Assembly (NCBI RefSeq): GCF_005871165.1
Contig: NZ_SWKP01000005.1
Location: forward strand, 583,451-647,450
From: Maricaulis alexandrii
GTDB lineage: Bacteria; Pseudomonadota; Alphaproteobacteria; Caulobacterales; Maricaulaceae
Reading direction: 5' to 3'
Length of the DNA stretch: 64,000 nt
Part shown: one piece after another, positions 18,993 to 26,186 of the stretch
Numbering within the stretch: position 1 is the first letter of the stretch
Layout: every line of letters begins with the position of its first letter
The notes under the pieces: generated by a model
What the model was told of the DNA's origin: nothing
What the model saw: only the letters and a program-made list of their open reading frames with translations
Database searches by the model: none
Translations under genes and position numbers: made by a program

Positions 18993-19418
18993 ATGCGAAT
19001 GTTCTTGGGTTCACTGCTCTTCTTCGCCGGCTGCACCCAAGCGCCAGCGACCGTCGATCAAATGGTCGACTCGACACGGCAAGACATCGAGAGAATCTAC
19101 AGCGAAACCCCCGATCTCTTGACCAGCCGGCTGATGTTTCTGCGGCAGTGGGGGACGGATTATTCTCTGGACGGAATTCGCAGCATCGCCAGTCAGTGCA
19201 GTCCGTCAGATTTTGCATTTGACCAGGACAACAGCCTTGTCGCAGTTGGGCAGGAAACAAACCGGATTTTTTTCGTGTGCAGGCAACAGAACCATTTGGT
19301 TGTGTTCCAAAAATACATTGTCGTGGGCGCGAATTTTTCCGGTGAGTATCTTGGATTGTTGGTGTGCCCCGTTGATGATTGCGAAAGCTACCCGGAAAAG
19401 CATTTCGCAATTGGGTAG
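18993..19418 (+). CDS. Small putative lipoprotein, unknown function
   Basis: 141 residues. The N-terminus MRMFLGSLLFFAGC looks like a short lipoprotein signal with the modified Cys at residue 14, although Phe at -3 is not the ideal lipobox residue. Five further cysteines sit in the mature part (QCSPSD, FVCRQQ, LVCPVDDCES), suggesting disulfides. GGAGGGG four bases upstream of the ATG supports the start. Its base composition is visibly more AT-rich than glpK, and it ends beside a palindromic repeat, both signs of recent acquisition. No family is recognised. Confidence 0.6.
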   Translation: MRMFLGSLLFFAGCTQAPATVDQMVDSTRQDIERIYSETPDLLTSRLMFLRQWGTDYSLDGIRSIASQCSPSDFAFDQDNSLVAVGQETNRIFFVCRQQNHLVVFQKYIVVGANFSGEYLGLLVCPVDDCESYPEKHFAIG

Positions 19419-19452
19419 CGGAGGTAAAAGGGACAAACACCCATTCAAAACC

Positions 19453-19624
19453 CTTGTCATCCCGGATGGATGCCCGGCCTTGAGCCGGGTGGAAATCCGG
19501 GACCCATACGCCCAGTGTGTTTCCAGCGTGCTCTGAAGGCTGAGCCTGCTTTCGGGCTTGTCCTGTGATTATGGGTCCCGGCTCTGCGGCCTGCCTTCGC
19601 ACGCCATTCGGCCGGGATGACAAG
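19453..19624. repeat. Palindromic intergenic repeat, family 1 copy 1
   Basis: A 172-base unit with perfect 13-base terminal inverted repeats: CTTGTCATCCCGG at the left and CCGGGATGACAAG at the right. Internal blocks include GCCGGGTGGAAATCCGGGACCCAT and GGGTCCCGGCTCTGCGGCCTG (cores GGACCCAT and GGGTCCCGG pair with each other). A second copy lies at 19984-20153. The shape, size and lack of coding capacity fit a MITE- or REP-like element of alphaproteobacteria. Confidence 0.85.
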
Positions 19625-19632
19625 TGTTGTGA

Positions 19633-19953
19633 TCAATCGGGTTTGAGGGCTTCGGGCAGGGTGCCGCTCAGCTCAAGATAGAGGTCATTCCAGTCCGGAT
19701 TATTCTCTTCGATCAGGTTGATCTTCCAGGCGCGTTTCCAGCGCTTGATCCGCTTTTCGCGTTCAATGGCGACACCGATATCACCATGACATTCATACCA
19801 GACGAGGCGGTCGACGCCGTATTTCCGGGTGAAGCCCGGGACCTGTCGTGATTTGTGTTCGAAGACGCGGCGAAGGATCTCGTTGGTGACACCGCAATAA
19901 AGCGTGCCGTGCTTTCGGGATGCGAGCAGGTAAACGTAATAGGTGCGCTCCAT
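19633..19953 (-). CDS. GIY-YIG domain nuclease
   Basis: 106 residues, the size of stand-alone UPF0213-type GIY-YIG proteins. The catalytic core is YYVYLLASRKHGTLYCGVTN, where YVYLL and YCG replace the nominal GIY and YIG; the conserved Arg lies in ILRRVFEHK, and Glu in AIEREKRIK. Proteins of this group are small single-domain endonucleases of unclear role. The ATG start at 19953 is only eight bases from a perfect TATAAT, so the message may be leaderless; an in-frame TTG at 19962 is the alternative. The gene sits between two copies of repeat family 1. Confidence 0.85.
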   Translation of the reverse strand: MERTYYVYLLASRKHGTLYCGVTNEILRRVFEHKSRQVPGFTRKYGVDRLVWYECHGDIGVAIEREKRIKRWKRAWKINLIEENNPDWNDLYLELSGTLPEALKPD

Positions 19954-19990
19954 GATATACAATTATAAATTGTATATCATTCATTGTCAT
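19952..19990 (-). promoter_or_regulatory. Promoter and 12-base palindrome at the GIY-YIG gene start
   Basis: On the minus strand ATGACA (19990-19985), a 17-base spacer and TATAAT (19967-19962) make a near-consensus sigma-70 promoter whose start point falls at or beside the ATG. Overlying it is a perfect inverted repeat, ATGATATACAAT-TATAA-ATTGTATATCAT (19952-19980), a likely operator or mRNA hairpin. The -35 hexamer belongs to the end of repeat copy 2. Confidence 0.65.
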
Positions 19991-20153
19991 CCCGGATGGA
20001 TACCCGGCGCAGGCCGGGTGGAAGTCCGGGACCCATAGTCCCGGTGTGAAACCAGTCCGCGATATCGGTTGAGCCTGCTTTCGGGGCTGGCCTGGGGTTA
20101 TGGGTCCCGGCTCTGCGGCCTGCTTTCGCAGGCCATTCGGCCGGGATGACAAG
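19984..20153. repeat. Palindromic intergenic repeat, family 1 copy 2
   Basis: A 170-base copy of the unit at 19453-19624: same ends (TTGTCATCCCGG and CCGGGATGACAAG), same GGACCCATA and GGGTCCCGGCTCTGCGGCC blocks, with a diverged middle. With copy 1 it brackets the GIY-YIG gene. The remaining bases to 20291 hold only the hairpin listed separately. Confidence 0.85.
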
Positions 20154-20256
20154 GGGTGGGGTCTAATCTGCCAGGCTCAACGCATTTTCCCCGGAAGCGC
20201 GTCAGCGCTGTCCGGGACCGGCTTGAATCTCATCGTTTGAGAATAAGGCTTGTGGG

Positions 20257-20276
20257 CCCCGGACCTTCGTCCGGGG
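20257..20276. terminator. Perfect 8-bp hairpin downstream of metB
   Basis: CCCCGGAC-CTTC-GTCCGGGG is a perfect stem-loop 16 bases past the metB stop. No T-tract follows on the minus strand, so it may protect the transcript end or be another short palindromic repeat rather than terminate transcription by itself. Confidence 0.4.
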
Positions 20277-20291
20277 GAAATGAGGTTGTTC

Positions 20292-21446
20292 TCAAGACCC
20301 CGCCCCACCCAGCGCCCGATCCAGATCCGCGATCAAATCCCCCGCACTCTCTAGCCCGACAGACAAGCGGATCAGCGTATCCGGCACGCCCGCTTCTTCC
20401 CGCGCTTCGGGCGACATGGAGGCGTGGGTCATCAAGGCGGGGATGCAGCAGAGGCTTTCGACGCCGCCGAGGGATTGGGCGAGGGTGAAGATGTCGAGGG
20501 TGGAGACGATGTCCCTTGCGCTGGGGGCGGTGGGGGCGAGTTGGAGGGAGATGAGCTGGCCGTAGCCGTCCTGCTGGCGTTGGGCGATGTCGTGGCCGGG
20601 ATGGCTTGCCAGGCCGGGATAGTCGACCGAGGCGATGCGGGGGTCGGCGTCGAGCCAGCGGGCGATCTCGAGGGCGGTTTCGCACTGGGCCTTTGCGCGC
20701 AGGGGCAGGGTGCGCAGGCCGCGCAGGGCGAGATAGCTGTCGAAGGCGGCCGCGCCGACCCCGACGCAATTGGCCCACCATTTCAGGGTTTCCACCCGTT
20801 CCGGATCGGCGCAGCAGACGACACCGCCGACCATGTCGGAATGGCCATTGATCAGCTTGGTGATGGACTGGACGGAATAGTCCGCACCCAGATCCAGCGG
20901 GCGCTGGAGGACGGGCGACATGACCGTGTTGTCGACAGCCAGTTCGCAGCCGGCATTGCGGGCGAGCTTGGCCAGGGCCTTGAGGTCGGTGATGCGCAGG
21001 CGCGGATTGGACGGGGTTTCCGCCAGGATGAGGGCGGCGTCCTCATTGAGGGCCGCGGCCACGGCGTCCAGATCGGACGTGTTGACGTAGACGGGGACGA
21101 GACGGCCGCCGCGGGCGCGGGCATCGAGCAGGCGGCGCGTGCCGCCATAGGCGTCATGGGAGCAGATCACGCGGGCGCCGAAGGGCAGGTCGTGCAGCAG
21201 AAGATCGATGGCGGACATGCCGGACCCCGTGACCACGGCCCCGGCGGCATTTTCCAGTTCCGCAATCGCATCGGCCAGGAGGGAGCGGCCGGGATTGCCG
21301 GTGCGGGCATAGTCGAAGGCCGGCTGGATGGCCGGGTCTTCACGCCGGTAGGCGGTCGACAGGGAGAGCGGGGGGATGACGGCGTTCCAGCTCCGGTCGG
21401 TGTTCAACCCGGCCCGGATCGCCTTGGTCCGTTGTTCGTCCGACAT
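20292..21446 (-). CDS. metB: Cystathionine gamma-synthase / trans-sulfuration PLP enzyme
   Basis: 384 residues of the Cys/Met metabolism PLP family. The Schiff-base lysine is K197 in SITKLINGHSD; other family blocks are YARTGNPGRSLLADAIAELE (core TGNPGR), the GSGMSAID phosphate-binding loop and ETPSNPRLRI. It joins activated homoserine and cysteine to make cystathionine. As third gene of a hom-metX-metB operon under a SAM-II riboswitch the assignment to methionine synthesis is good; a sulfhydrylase (MetZ) activity using sulfide directly cannot be excluded from sequence. Confidence 0.88.
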   Translation of the reverse strand: MSDEQRTKAIRAGLNTDRSWNAVIPPLSLSTAYRREDPAIQPAFDYARTGNPGRSLLADAIAELENAAGAVVTGSGMSAIDLLLHDLPFGARVICSHDAYGGTRRLLDARARGGRLVPVYVNTSDLDAVAAALNEDAALILAETPSNPRLRITDLKALAKLARNAGCELAVDNTVMSPVLQRPLDLGADYSVQSITKLINGHSDMVGGVVCCADPERVETLKWWANCVGVGAAAFDSYLALRGLRTLPLRAKAQCETALEIARWLDADPRIASVDYPGLASHPGHDIAQRQQDGYGQLISLQLAPTAPSARDIVSTLDIFTLAQSLGGVESLCCIPALMTHASMSPEAREEAGVPDTLIRLSVGLESAGDLIADLDRALGGAGS

Positions 21447-21447
21447 G

Positions 21448-22386
21448 TCAGTCCTTGAGAAAATCGGTGAGCGTTTCCGACACGATAGCGGCTTCCGTCA
21501 GGAAGGCATCATGGCCTGTGCGCGAATGAATGGTCTTCAGCGTGGCGCCGGGCGTGGCCGCGGCGGCCTCCTCCATCTGGTCGAGCGGAACGAGGCGGTC
21601 CTCGGCGACGGCGAGATAGGTGACCGGGGCTGTGATGGCGGACAGGTCGACCTGGTGGGCATCCATGGAGCGCGACAGGGCCAGGAAGCGGTGCGGCGTG
21701 ACGGTCTCGACATAGGCGCGGCCGCGGGCTTCCAGATAGGCGGCGATGCCGTTCTCGTCGCGGCTGCCCGGCTGGGGATTGTAGAAGCGGTCTTCCAGCT
21801 CGTCCGGCGTGCGATAGGTGGTCATGGCGAGGCGGCGGGCCAGGTCGAGCCCGGCCTTGCCGTCGCCGAGGCGCAGGGCCATCTCGACGGTCTCGCGCTG
21901 GATCGAGCGCCAGGCTTGGGCCATGGCACCGGCCCGGTGGGCGCCGGAAATGACCAGGAGCTTGCCGACTCGTTCCGGGGCCAGGGCGGCCAAGGAGAGG
22001 GCGATCATGCCGCCATAGGAGGAGCCGGCCATATCGAAGCGCTCAATGCCGGCCGCATCGGCGAGGGCGAGAATGGCGCGGGCCTGGTCCTGGGTGGTCG
22101 GGAAGGGCGTGAGTTCATCGCCGATGAAATCGAAGGAGAGGACACGGGTCGTGTCGGTATCGATGGCGCGGCCCGGACCGACCTGGTCGGACCACCAGCC
22201 GGTCTCAGTATCGCTGTCGGCGACAATACGGCCGGAGGAAATCCCGCCCAAGACAAGAATGGCCGGCCCGTGTTCGGGGCCGGCGACGCGGCCGGTGACC
22301 TGGACCGGCGAGCCGGTCTCGGCAAAGGCGATCGTGGTGATGTCGCGACAGCGGGTGGCGGGCAGACAATCCAGGGTCACGGCCAT
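21448..22386 (-). CDS. metX: Homoserine O-acyltransferase, MetX family
   Basis: 312 residues with the MetX alpha/beta-hydrolase fold. The nucleophile elbow is GSSYGGM, with the catalytic Ser at about residue 130; the acid Asp is probably in VAEDRLVP and the His in SRTGHDAFL near the end. It is shorter than the ~370-residue acetyltransferases and resembles the MetX-type homoserine O-succinyltransferases, so the acyl donor is open. The ATG overlaps the hom stop (TGATG), giving translational coupling. One base separates it from metB. Confidence 0.85.
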   Translation of the reverse strand: MAVTLDCLPATRCRDITTIAFAETGSPVQVTGRVAGPEHGPAILVLGGISSGRIVADSDTETGWWSDQVGPGRAIDTDTTRVLSFDFIGDELTPFPTTQDQARAILALADAAGIERFDMAGSSYGGMIALSLAALAPERVGKLLVISGAHRAGAMAQAWRSIQRETVEMALRLGDGKAGLDLARRLAMTTYRTPDELEDRFYNPQPGSRDENGIAAYLEARGRAYVETVTPHRFLALSRSMDAHQVDLSAITAPVTYLAVAEDRLVPLDQMEEAAAATPGATLKTIHSRTGHDAFLTEAAIVSETLTDFLKD

Positions 22387-23372
22387 CAAGCCTCTCCGCC
22401 GGAGAGCAGATCGCGGACGTCCGCGAGCACCGAGCCAGACGTCGGGTCCTGACCGGCGCCCTTGCCGTGCAGGACGATTTTCAGACCGCTTTCACAGACG
22501 ATTTCGACGGAGTTTTCCTCATTCTCGACCCGGGCCAGCGGGTGATCTTCCGGCAGGGCGATGAGGCGGACGCGGGCATCGACGCGGCCATCCTCGGCGC
22601 GGGACAGTTCGGCGACCTGGCGATAGCGCAGACCGTTTTCGCGGGCGCCGCAGACGCGGCCCGGCTCGATGGAGAGCAGGCTGTCGGCGGGGATGGACTG
22701 GGTGTCGATCGCGCTGCCATAGGCCTTGCGGGCAATGAGGGCGAGCTTGGCGGCCGCATCCAGACCGTCAATGTCGGCGCTGGGGTCGGCTTCGGCGAAA
22801 CCGGCGGCCTGGGCGGCGGCAATGGCCGGATCGAACCCGGTGCCCTGTTCCAGAAGGCCCAGGACGAAATTGGACGTGCCGTTGAGGACGCCGCGCACGC
22901 TCTGGATGGTCTCGCCCGAGGCGGTCAGACGCTGGATCGTCTCCAGCACCGGCACGCCGCCCCCGACAGCGGCAGAATAGGCAAAGCGGATGCCCTTGTC
23001 CCGGGCGCGGGCTTCCAGATCTGGGCGGCGGGCGATGACGGCCTTGTTGGCGGAAATGATGTGGATGCCGCGCTCGACGGCGAGGTCGAGGGCTTTCTCG
23101 GCGGCGGGGCAATCGGGCAGGCCGTCAATAACGAGATCGGGCCCGGTATCGAAGGCGTCGCGGATATCGGTCAGCCAGGCCGTGCGTCCGGTCTGGCCCG
23201 GACGGCGGCGGCGCGTCACCACGGCGGCAATCTCCACCCGGTCCGGCATGAGCGCCAGCGCATCCAGAACACCGGTATTCACCGTGCCGCAACCCAGCAG
23301 GACCACGCGCAGGCGGGCCGGGCGGGGGGCGGTTTCAGGACGGTCGAGTTCGAGAGCCGCAAGGTTTGCCAT
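22386..23372 (-). CDS. hom: Homoserine dehydrogenase (short form)
   Basis: 328 residues. NAD(P)-binding GCGTVNTGV is at residues 28-36; the ISANKAVIA block and LNGTSNFVLG are diagnostic, and the catalytic Asp/Lys region AEADPSADIDGLDAAAKLAL (core DPSADIDG) follows. It reduces aspartate semialdehyde to homoserine. The C-terminal ACT domain that gives threonine feedback in longer enzymes is absent, in line with control by the upstream SAM riboswitch. An in-frame TAA lies one codon before GTC-ATG, fixing the start at or after 23372. First gene of the methionine operon. Confidence 0.92.
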   Translation of the reverse strand: MANLAALELDRPETAPRPARLRVVLLGCGTVNTGVLDALALMPDRVEIAAVVTRRRRPGQTGRTAWLTDIRDAFDTGPDLVIDGLPDCPAAEKALDLAVERGIHIISANKAVIARRPDLEARARDKGIRFAYSAAVGGGVPVLETIQRLTASGETIQSVRGVLNGTSNFVLGLLEQGTGFDPAIAAAQAAGFAEADPSADIDGLDAAAKLALIARKAYGSAIDTQSIPADSLLSIEPGRVCGARENGLRYRQVAELSRAEDGRVDARVRLIALPEDHPLARVENEENSVEIVCESGLKIVLHGKGAGQDPTSGSVLADVRDLLSGGEA

Positions 23373-23458
23373 GACTTAAATCCACTTGCGCGGACAGCAC
23401 GGACGCCGATTGCGGGAGAGGGAAAGCGGGCGGTCTTTGCCTTTGCATGCCTTCCGAT

Positions 23459-23515
23459 GCTCCGCTTTAGCCGTACTTATTCCGCGCCCGCAAGCTGAAC
23501 ATCAAATCGGCGCAC
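23459..23515 (-). promoter_or_regulatory. SAM-II riboswitch upstream of hom-metX-metB
   Basis: Read on the minus strand, GTGCGCCGATTTGATG is followed by CTTGCGGGCGCGG, then AATAAGT and GGCTAAAG. This matches the SAM-II (SAM-alpha) pattern: P1 is GCGCC (23513-23509) pairing with GGCGC (23488-23484), the first loop begins with the conserved GATTTG, CTTGC precedes the P1 closing strand, and GCTAAAG forms the 3' pseudoknot part. The predicted transcription start falls at its first bases. It lies 87 bases before the hom ATG. SAM-II aptamers usually repress methionine genes when SAM is abundant. Confidence 0.85.
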
Positions 23516-23520
23516 TTCAC

Positions 23521-23549
23521 GTATAAAGATATGTTTATATGTGAGTCAA
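23521..23549 (-). promoter_or_regulatory. Sigma-70-type promoter of the methionine operon
   Basis: TTGACT (23549-23544), a 17-base AT-rich spacer and TTATAC (23526-23521) on the minus strand. The expected start point, six or seven bases on, is at about 23515, exactly where the SAM-II aptamer begins, so the two predictions support each other. Confidence 0.75.
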
Positions 23550-23585
23550 GGGGATGGGTGGGCGATCCAGTCAAGGAGTCTGGGT

Positions 23586-23739
23586 GGCGCTTCGCGCTGC
23601 CCCCTCATCCGCCCCTTCGGGGCACCTTCCCCCGCGAGGGGGGAAGGAGGACATGGAGCGCTATGGGAAGCTCCCTCTCCCCTTTGCGGGAGAGGGTGGC
23701 GCGCAGCGCCGGGTGAGGGGTTGGCCGCGTCAGCGGCCC
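23586..23739. repeat. Palindromic intergenic repeat, family 2 copy 1
   Basis: Blocks GGCGCTTCGCGCTGCC, CCCTCATCCGCCCCTTCGGGGCACCTT (core CCCCTTCGGGGCACCTT), CCTCTCCC-TTTGCGGGAGAGGGTGGCGCG and CAGCGCCGGGTGAGGG. Each is a small palindrome. Related copies lie at 24141-24212 and 63760-63881, with a fragment near 31678. It fills the gap between the met promoter and the DUF559 gene. Confidence 0.8.
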
Positions 23740-23740
23740 A

Positions 23741-24103
23741 TCAAGAGCCGTTTTCCGGATGTGTCGCCCAGTGTACGGCTTCGCCGATGACATCCATCAC
23801 GGCATCGGTTCGCTTGAGAATATGACGGTTCCAGAAGCGAAGGACCGTGAAGCCTTGGGATTCCAGCCAGGCTGTGCGGCGCGCATCATAGGCTTCCTGA
23901 TCGGAATGCTGGCCGCCATCTGCTTCGACGATCAGTCGGGCGTCAAAACTGACAAAATCAACGATATAGGGTCCGATCGGCACCTGGCGACGGAACTTCA
24001 CGCCGATGAAGTTCCGGTCCCGAAGGCGGGACCACAATCGCGCTTCGGCAGGGGTTTGCTCGCGACGCATGTTGCGGGCATGGGAGCGGGTTTCGTCGGA
24101 CAT
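23741..24103 (-). CDS. DUF559 domain protein, Vsr/PD-(D/E)XK-like nuclease
   Basis: 120 residues, the normal length of stand-alone DUF559 proteins. The family core is present: QTPAEARLWSRLR, KFRRQVPIGPYIVDF with the catalytic Asp, LIVEADGGQH (E-x-D-G-x-x-H) and GFTVLRFWN near the end. The fold is that of very-short-patch-repair and related endonucleases; the cellular role of these small proteins is not established. It stands alone between two copies of repeat family 2, and shows no clear ribosome site. Confidence 0.88.
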   Translation of the reverse strand: MSDETRSHARNMRREQTPAEARLWSRLRDRNFIGVKFRRQVPIGPYIVDFVSFDARLIVEADGGQHSDQEAYDARRTAWLESQGFTVLRFWNRHILKRTDAVMDVIGEAVHWATHPENGS

Positions 24104-24140
24104 GCGTCCAATTTATGCGGACGCAATCGGACTCCTTGTG

Positions 24141-24212
24141 ACGCGGCTCACGCCGCGTGCCCCTCATCCGGTCCTTCGGACCACCTTCTCCCGCAAGGGG
24201 AGAAGGAGGACG
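24141..24212. repeat. Palindromic intergenic repeat, family 2 copy 2
   Basis: ACGCGGCTCACGCCGCGT palindrome, then CCCCTCATCCGGTCCTTCGG, CACCTTCTCCCGC and AAGGGGAGAAGGAGGACG. It shares the CCTCATCCG, CCTTCGG and CTCCC-GC-GGGAG cores with copy 1 on the other side of the DUF559 gene. No gene lies in the rest of 24104-24275. Confidence 0.75.
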
Positions 24213-24275
24213 TCTCACGCCTTTGACCCGATGCTGCGCATCGGCCCACTTCCTCCTTTCATGGGGAAGAAAACC

Positions 24276-25112
24276 CTAAGTTGCCACGAACGCCTTCTCG
24301 ACGACGAAGTCGGCGGGGGCGGCGTTGGAGCCTTCGATGAAGCCGCGTTCGAGGCAGATCTGTTTGGTGTCTTTGAGGAGGCCCTCGGAGCCGCAGATCA
24401 TGACGCGGTCGACCGCCGGATCGAGCGGTGGGGCGCCGAGGCGGTCGAACAGTTCGCCGGAATTGATCATGTCGGTGACGCGGCCCTTCACCGGCCCGTC
24501 ATCGCGGGTGGTGGAGGTGAAGTGGACGAGTTTCTCGCGGGCGAACTCGCCGATCAGCTCGTCGGACTTCACGGCCTCGACCAGTTCATTGCCATAGGTC
24601 AGCTCGGCGCTTTCGCGGCAGGTATGGGTGAGGATGACCTGGTCGAATTTCTCATAGGTCTCCGGATCGCGGATAAGGCTGGCGAAGGGGGCAATCCCGG
24701 TGCCGGTGGAGACCATGTAGAGGCGCTTGCCCGGCTTCAGCGCGTCGAGGACGAGCGTGCCGGTCGGCTTCTTGCCGAGCAGGAGCTGGTCGCCCGGCTG
24801 GATGTGTTGGAGGCGCGAGGTGAGCGGGCCGTCGGCGACCTTGATGGAGTAGAAGTCCAGGGCTTCGTCCCAGAAGGGGCTGGCCAGGGAATAGGCGCGC
24901 AGGAGCGGTTTGCCGTCCTCCTTGGGCAGGCCGATCATGATGAATTCGCCCGAGCGGAAACGGAAAGCGTCCGGCCGCGTGATGCGGAAATAGAAGAGAC
25001 GATCCGTATAGTGCTTCACCTCGAGCACGGTCTCGACGGTGAAGGGGCCCGGCTTGGCCGAAATCGTGTTCGCCGGGCGGGCCGGCGGCGTGGGCGTCGT
25101 CATGGCATTCAT
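24276..25112 (-). CDS. fpr: Ferredoxin--NADP+ reductase
   Basis: 278 residues. An N-terminal FAD domain carries FRSGEFIMIGL and RAYSLASPFW (the R-x-Y-S flavin motif); the C-terminal NADP domain carries MVSTGTGIAPFASLIRD, THTCRESAELTY, MICGSEGLLKD and the terminal FVVEKAFVAT. These are standard for bacterial subclass-I/II Fpr. It moves electrons between NADPH and ferredoxin or flavodoxin. As last gene of the sulfate-assimilation operon, it probably supplies reduced ferredoxin to the siroheme sulfite reductase. The ATG at 25112 (MNAMTTPTP) is preferred; 25103 is also in frame. Confidence 0.93.
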   Translation of the reverse strand: MNAMTTPTPPARPANTISAKPGPFTVETVLEVKHYTDRLFYFRITRPDAFRFRSGEFIMIGLPKEDGKPLLRAYSLASPFWDEALDFYSIKVADGPLTSRLQHIQPGDQLLLGKKPTGTLVLDALKPGKRLYMVSTGTGIAPFASLIRDPETYEKFDQVILTHTCRESAELTYGNELVEAVKSDELIGEFAREKLVHFTSTTRDDGPVKGRVTDMINSGELFDRLGAPPLDPAVDRVMICGSEGLLKDTKQICLERGFIEGSNAAPADFVVEKAFVAT

Positions 25113-25150
25113 ACTCGTATCTCGTGCGGCTGTGGGCTGATGTCCAAGTC

Positions 25151-26167
25151 TCAGGCCGAGGCGCGCGGCGCTTCGGTATCGGCCCAGGGCGGGACAGGCA
25201 AGCCCCGGCTGGAGAGGAATTCGGGATTGAAGAGTTTGCCGGCATAGCGGGACCCGCTGTCGCACAGCATGGTGATGATGGTGTGGCCGGGGCCGAGCTC
25301 GCGGGCGAGGCGGATGGCGCCGGCGATATTGATACCGGCCGACCCGCCCAGGGACAGGCCTTCCGTCTTCACCAGGTCGAACAGGATGGGCAGCATTTCC
25401 GCATCCTCGATCCGGTAGGCATGATCCACGGCCAGGCCTTCCAGATTGCCGGTGATGCGATTGACGCCGATGCCTTCGGTGATGGAGGAGCCTTCGCCCT
25501 TCAGCTCACCGGTCGTGTAATAGCTGTGCAGGGCGGCCCCGGCCGGATCGGCGACGCCGATGGTCACATCCGGCTTCTGGCTGCGCAGGTATTCGGCAAC
25601 GCCGGTCAGCGTGCCGCCGGAGCCGACGGCGCAGATGAAACCGTCGACCTTTCCGCCGGTCTGTTGCCAGATTTCCGGACCGGTGGTGAGGGTGTGGGCG
25701 CGCTTGTTGGCGAGATTGTCGAACTGGTTGGCCCAGATCGCTCCGGCCTCACGGCTTTCGTTCAGCTCTTCGGCCAGGCGGCGCGAATAGTGGACGAAAT
25801 GATTGGGGCTGGAGAAGGGGGCGGCATCCACCTCGATCAGGCGGGCGCCATGGGACCGGATGACCTGTTTCTTCTCGTCGGACTGGGTGCGCGGCATCAC
25901 GATGATGACCTCATAGCCCAGAGCGCCGCCGACCAGGGCGAGCCCGATCCCGGTATTGCCGGCTGTGCCCTCGACAATCGTGCCACCCGGCTTGAGTGTC
26001 CCGGAGGCTTCCGCCTCGCGCACGATATTGAGTGCGGCGCGGTCCTTCACGGAACCGCCCGGATTGAGGAATTCGGCCTTGCCGAGGATCTCGCAGCCAG
26101 TGGCCTCGGACGGACCCTCCAGCCGGATCAGCGGGGTCTGGCCGATCAGGTCGAGCACGTGCGACAC
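25151..26167 (-). CDS. cysK: Cysteine synthase A (O-acetylserine sulfhydrylase)
   Basis: 338 residues of the fold-II PLP family. The PLP lysine is K41 in NPGGSVKDR, the substrate loop is GTAGNTGIGLA, and the phosphate-binding glycine loop is GSGGTLTG; EGIGVNRITGN is typical of alphaproteobacterial CysK. It makes cysteine from O-acetylserine and sulfide. The start is GTG, nine bases after AAAGGA, and 19 bases after the cysH stop. Position in the cys operon confirms the role. Confidence 0.92.
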   Translation of the reverse strand: MSHVLDLIGQTPLIRLEGPSEATGCEILGKAEFLNPGGSVKDRAALNIVREAEASGTLKPGGTIVEGTAGNTGIGLALVGGALGYEVIIVMPRTQSDEKKQVIRSHGARLIEVDAAPFSSPNHFVHYSRRLAEELNESREAGAIWANQFDNLANKRAHTLTTGPEIWQQTGGKVDGFICAVGSGGTLTGVAEYLRSQKPDVTIGVADPAGAALHSYYTTGELKGEGSSITEGIGVNRITGNLEGLAVDHAYRIEDAEMLPILFDLVKTEGLSLGGSAGINIAGAIRLARELGPGHTIITMLCDSGSRYAGKLFNPEFLSSRGLPVPPWADTEAPRASA

Positions 26168-26186
26168 GACAGCGTGTCCTTTCAAA

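Noticed and set aside
19793..20152. Frame of about 119 codons over repeat copy 2
   Set aside because: It lies in the repeat and in antisense or off-frame parts of the GIY-YIG gene; similar frames arise in every copy of this repeat.
23381..23441. Small upstream frame after the SAM-II aptamer (from GGAAGGC-ATG) overlapping hom
   Set aside because: The ATG is only one base from the purine run, too close for a ribosome site, and the frame shows no methionine-related codons.
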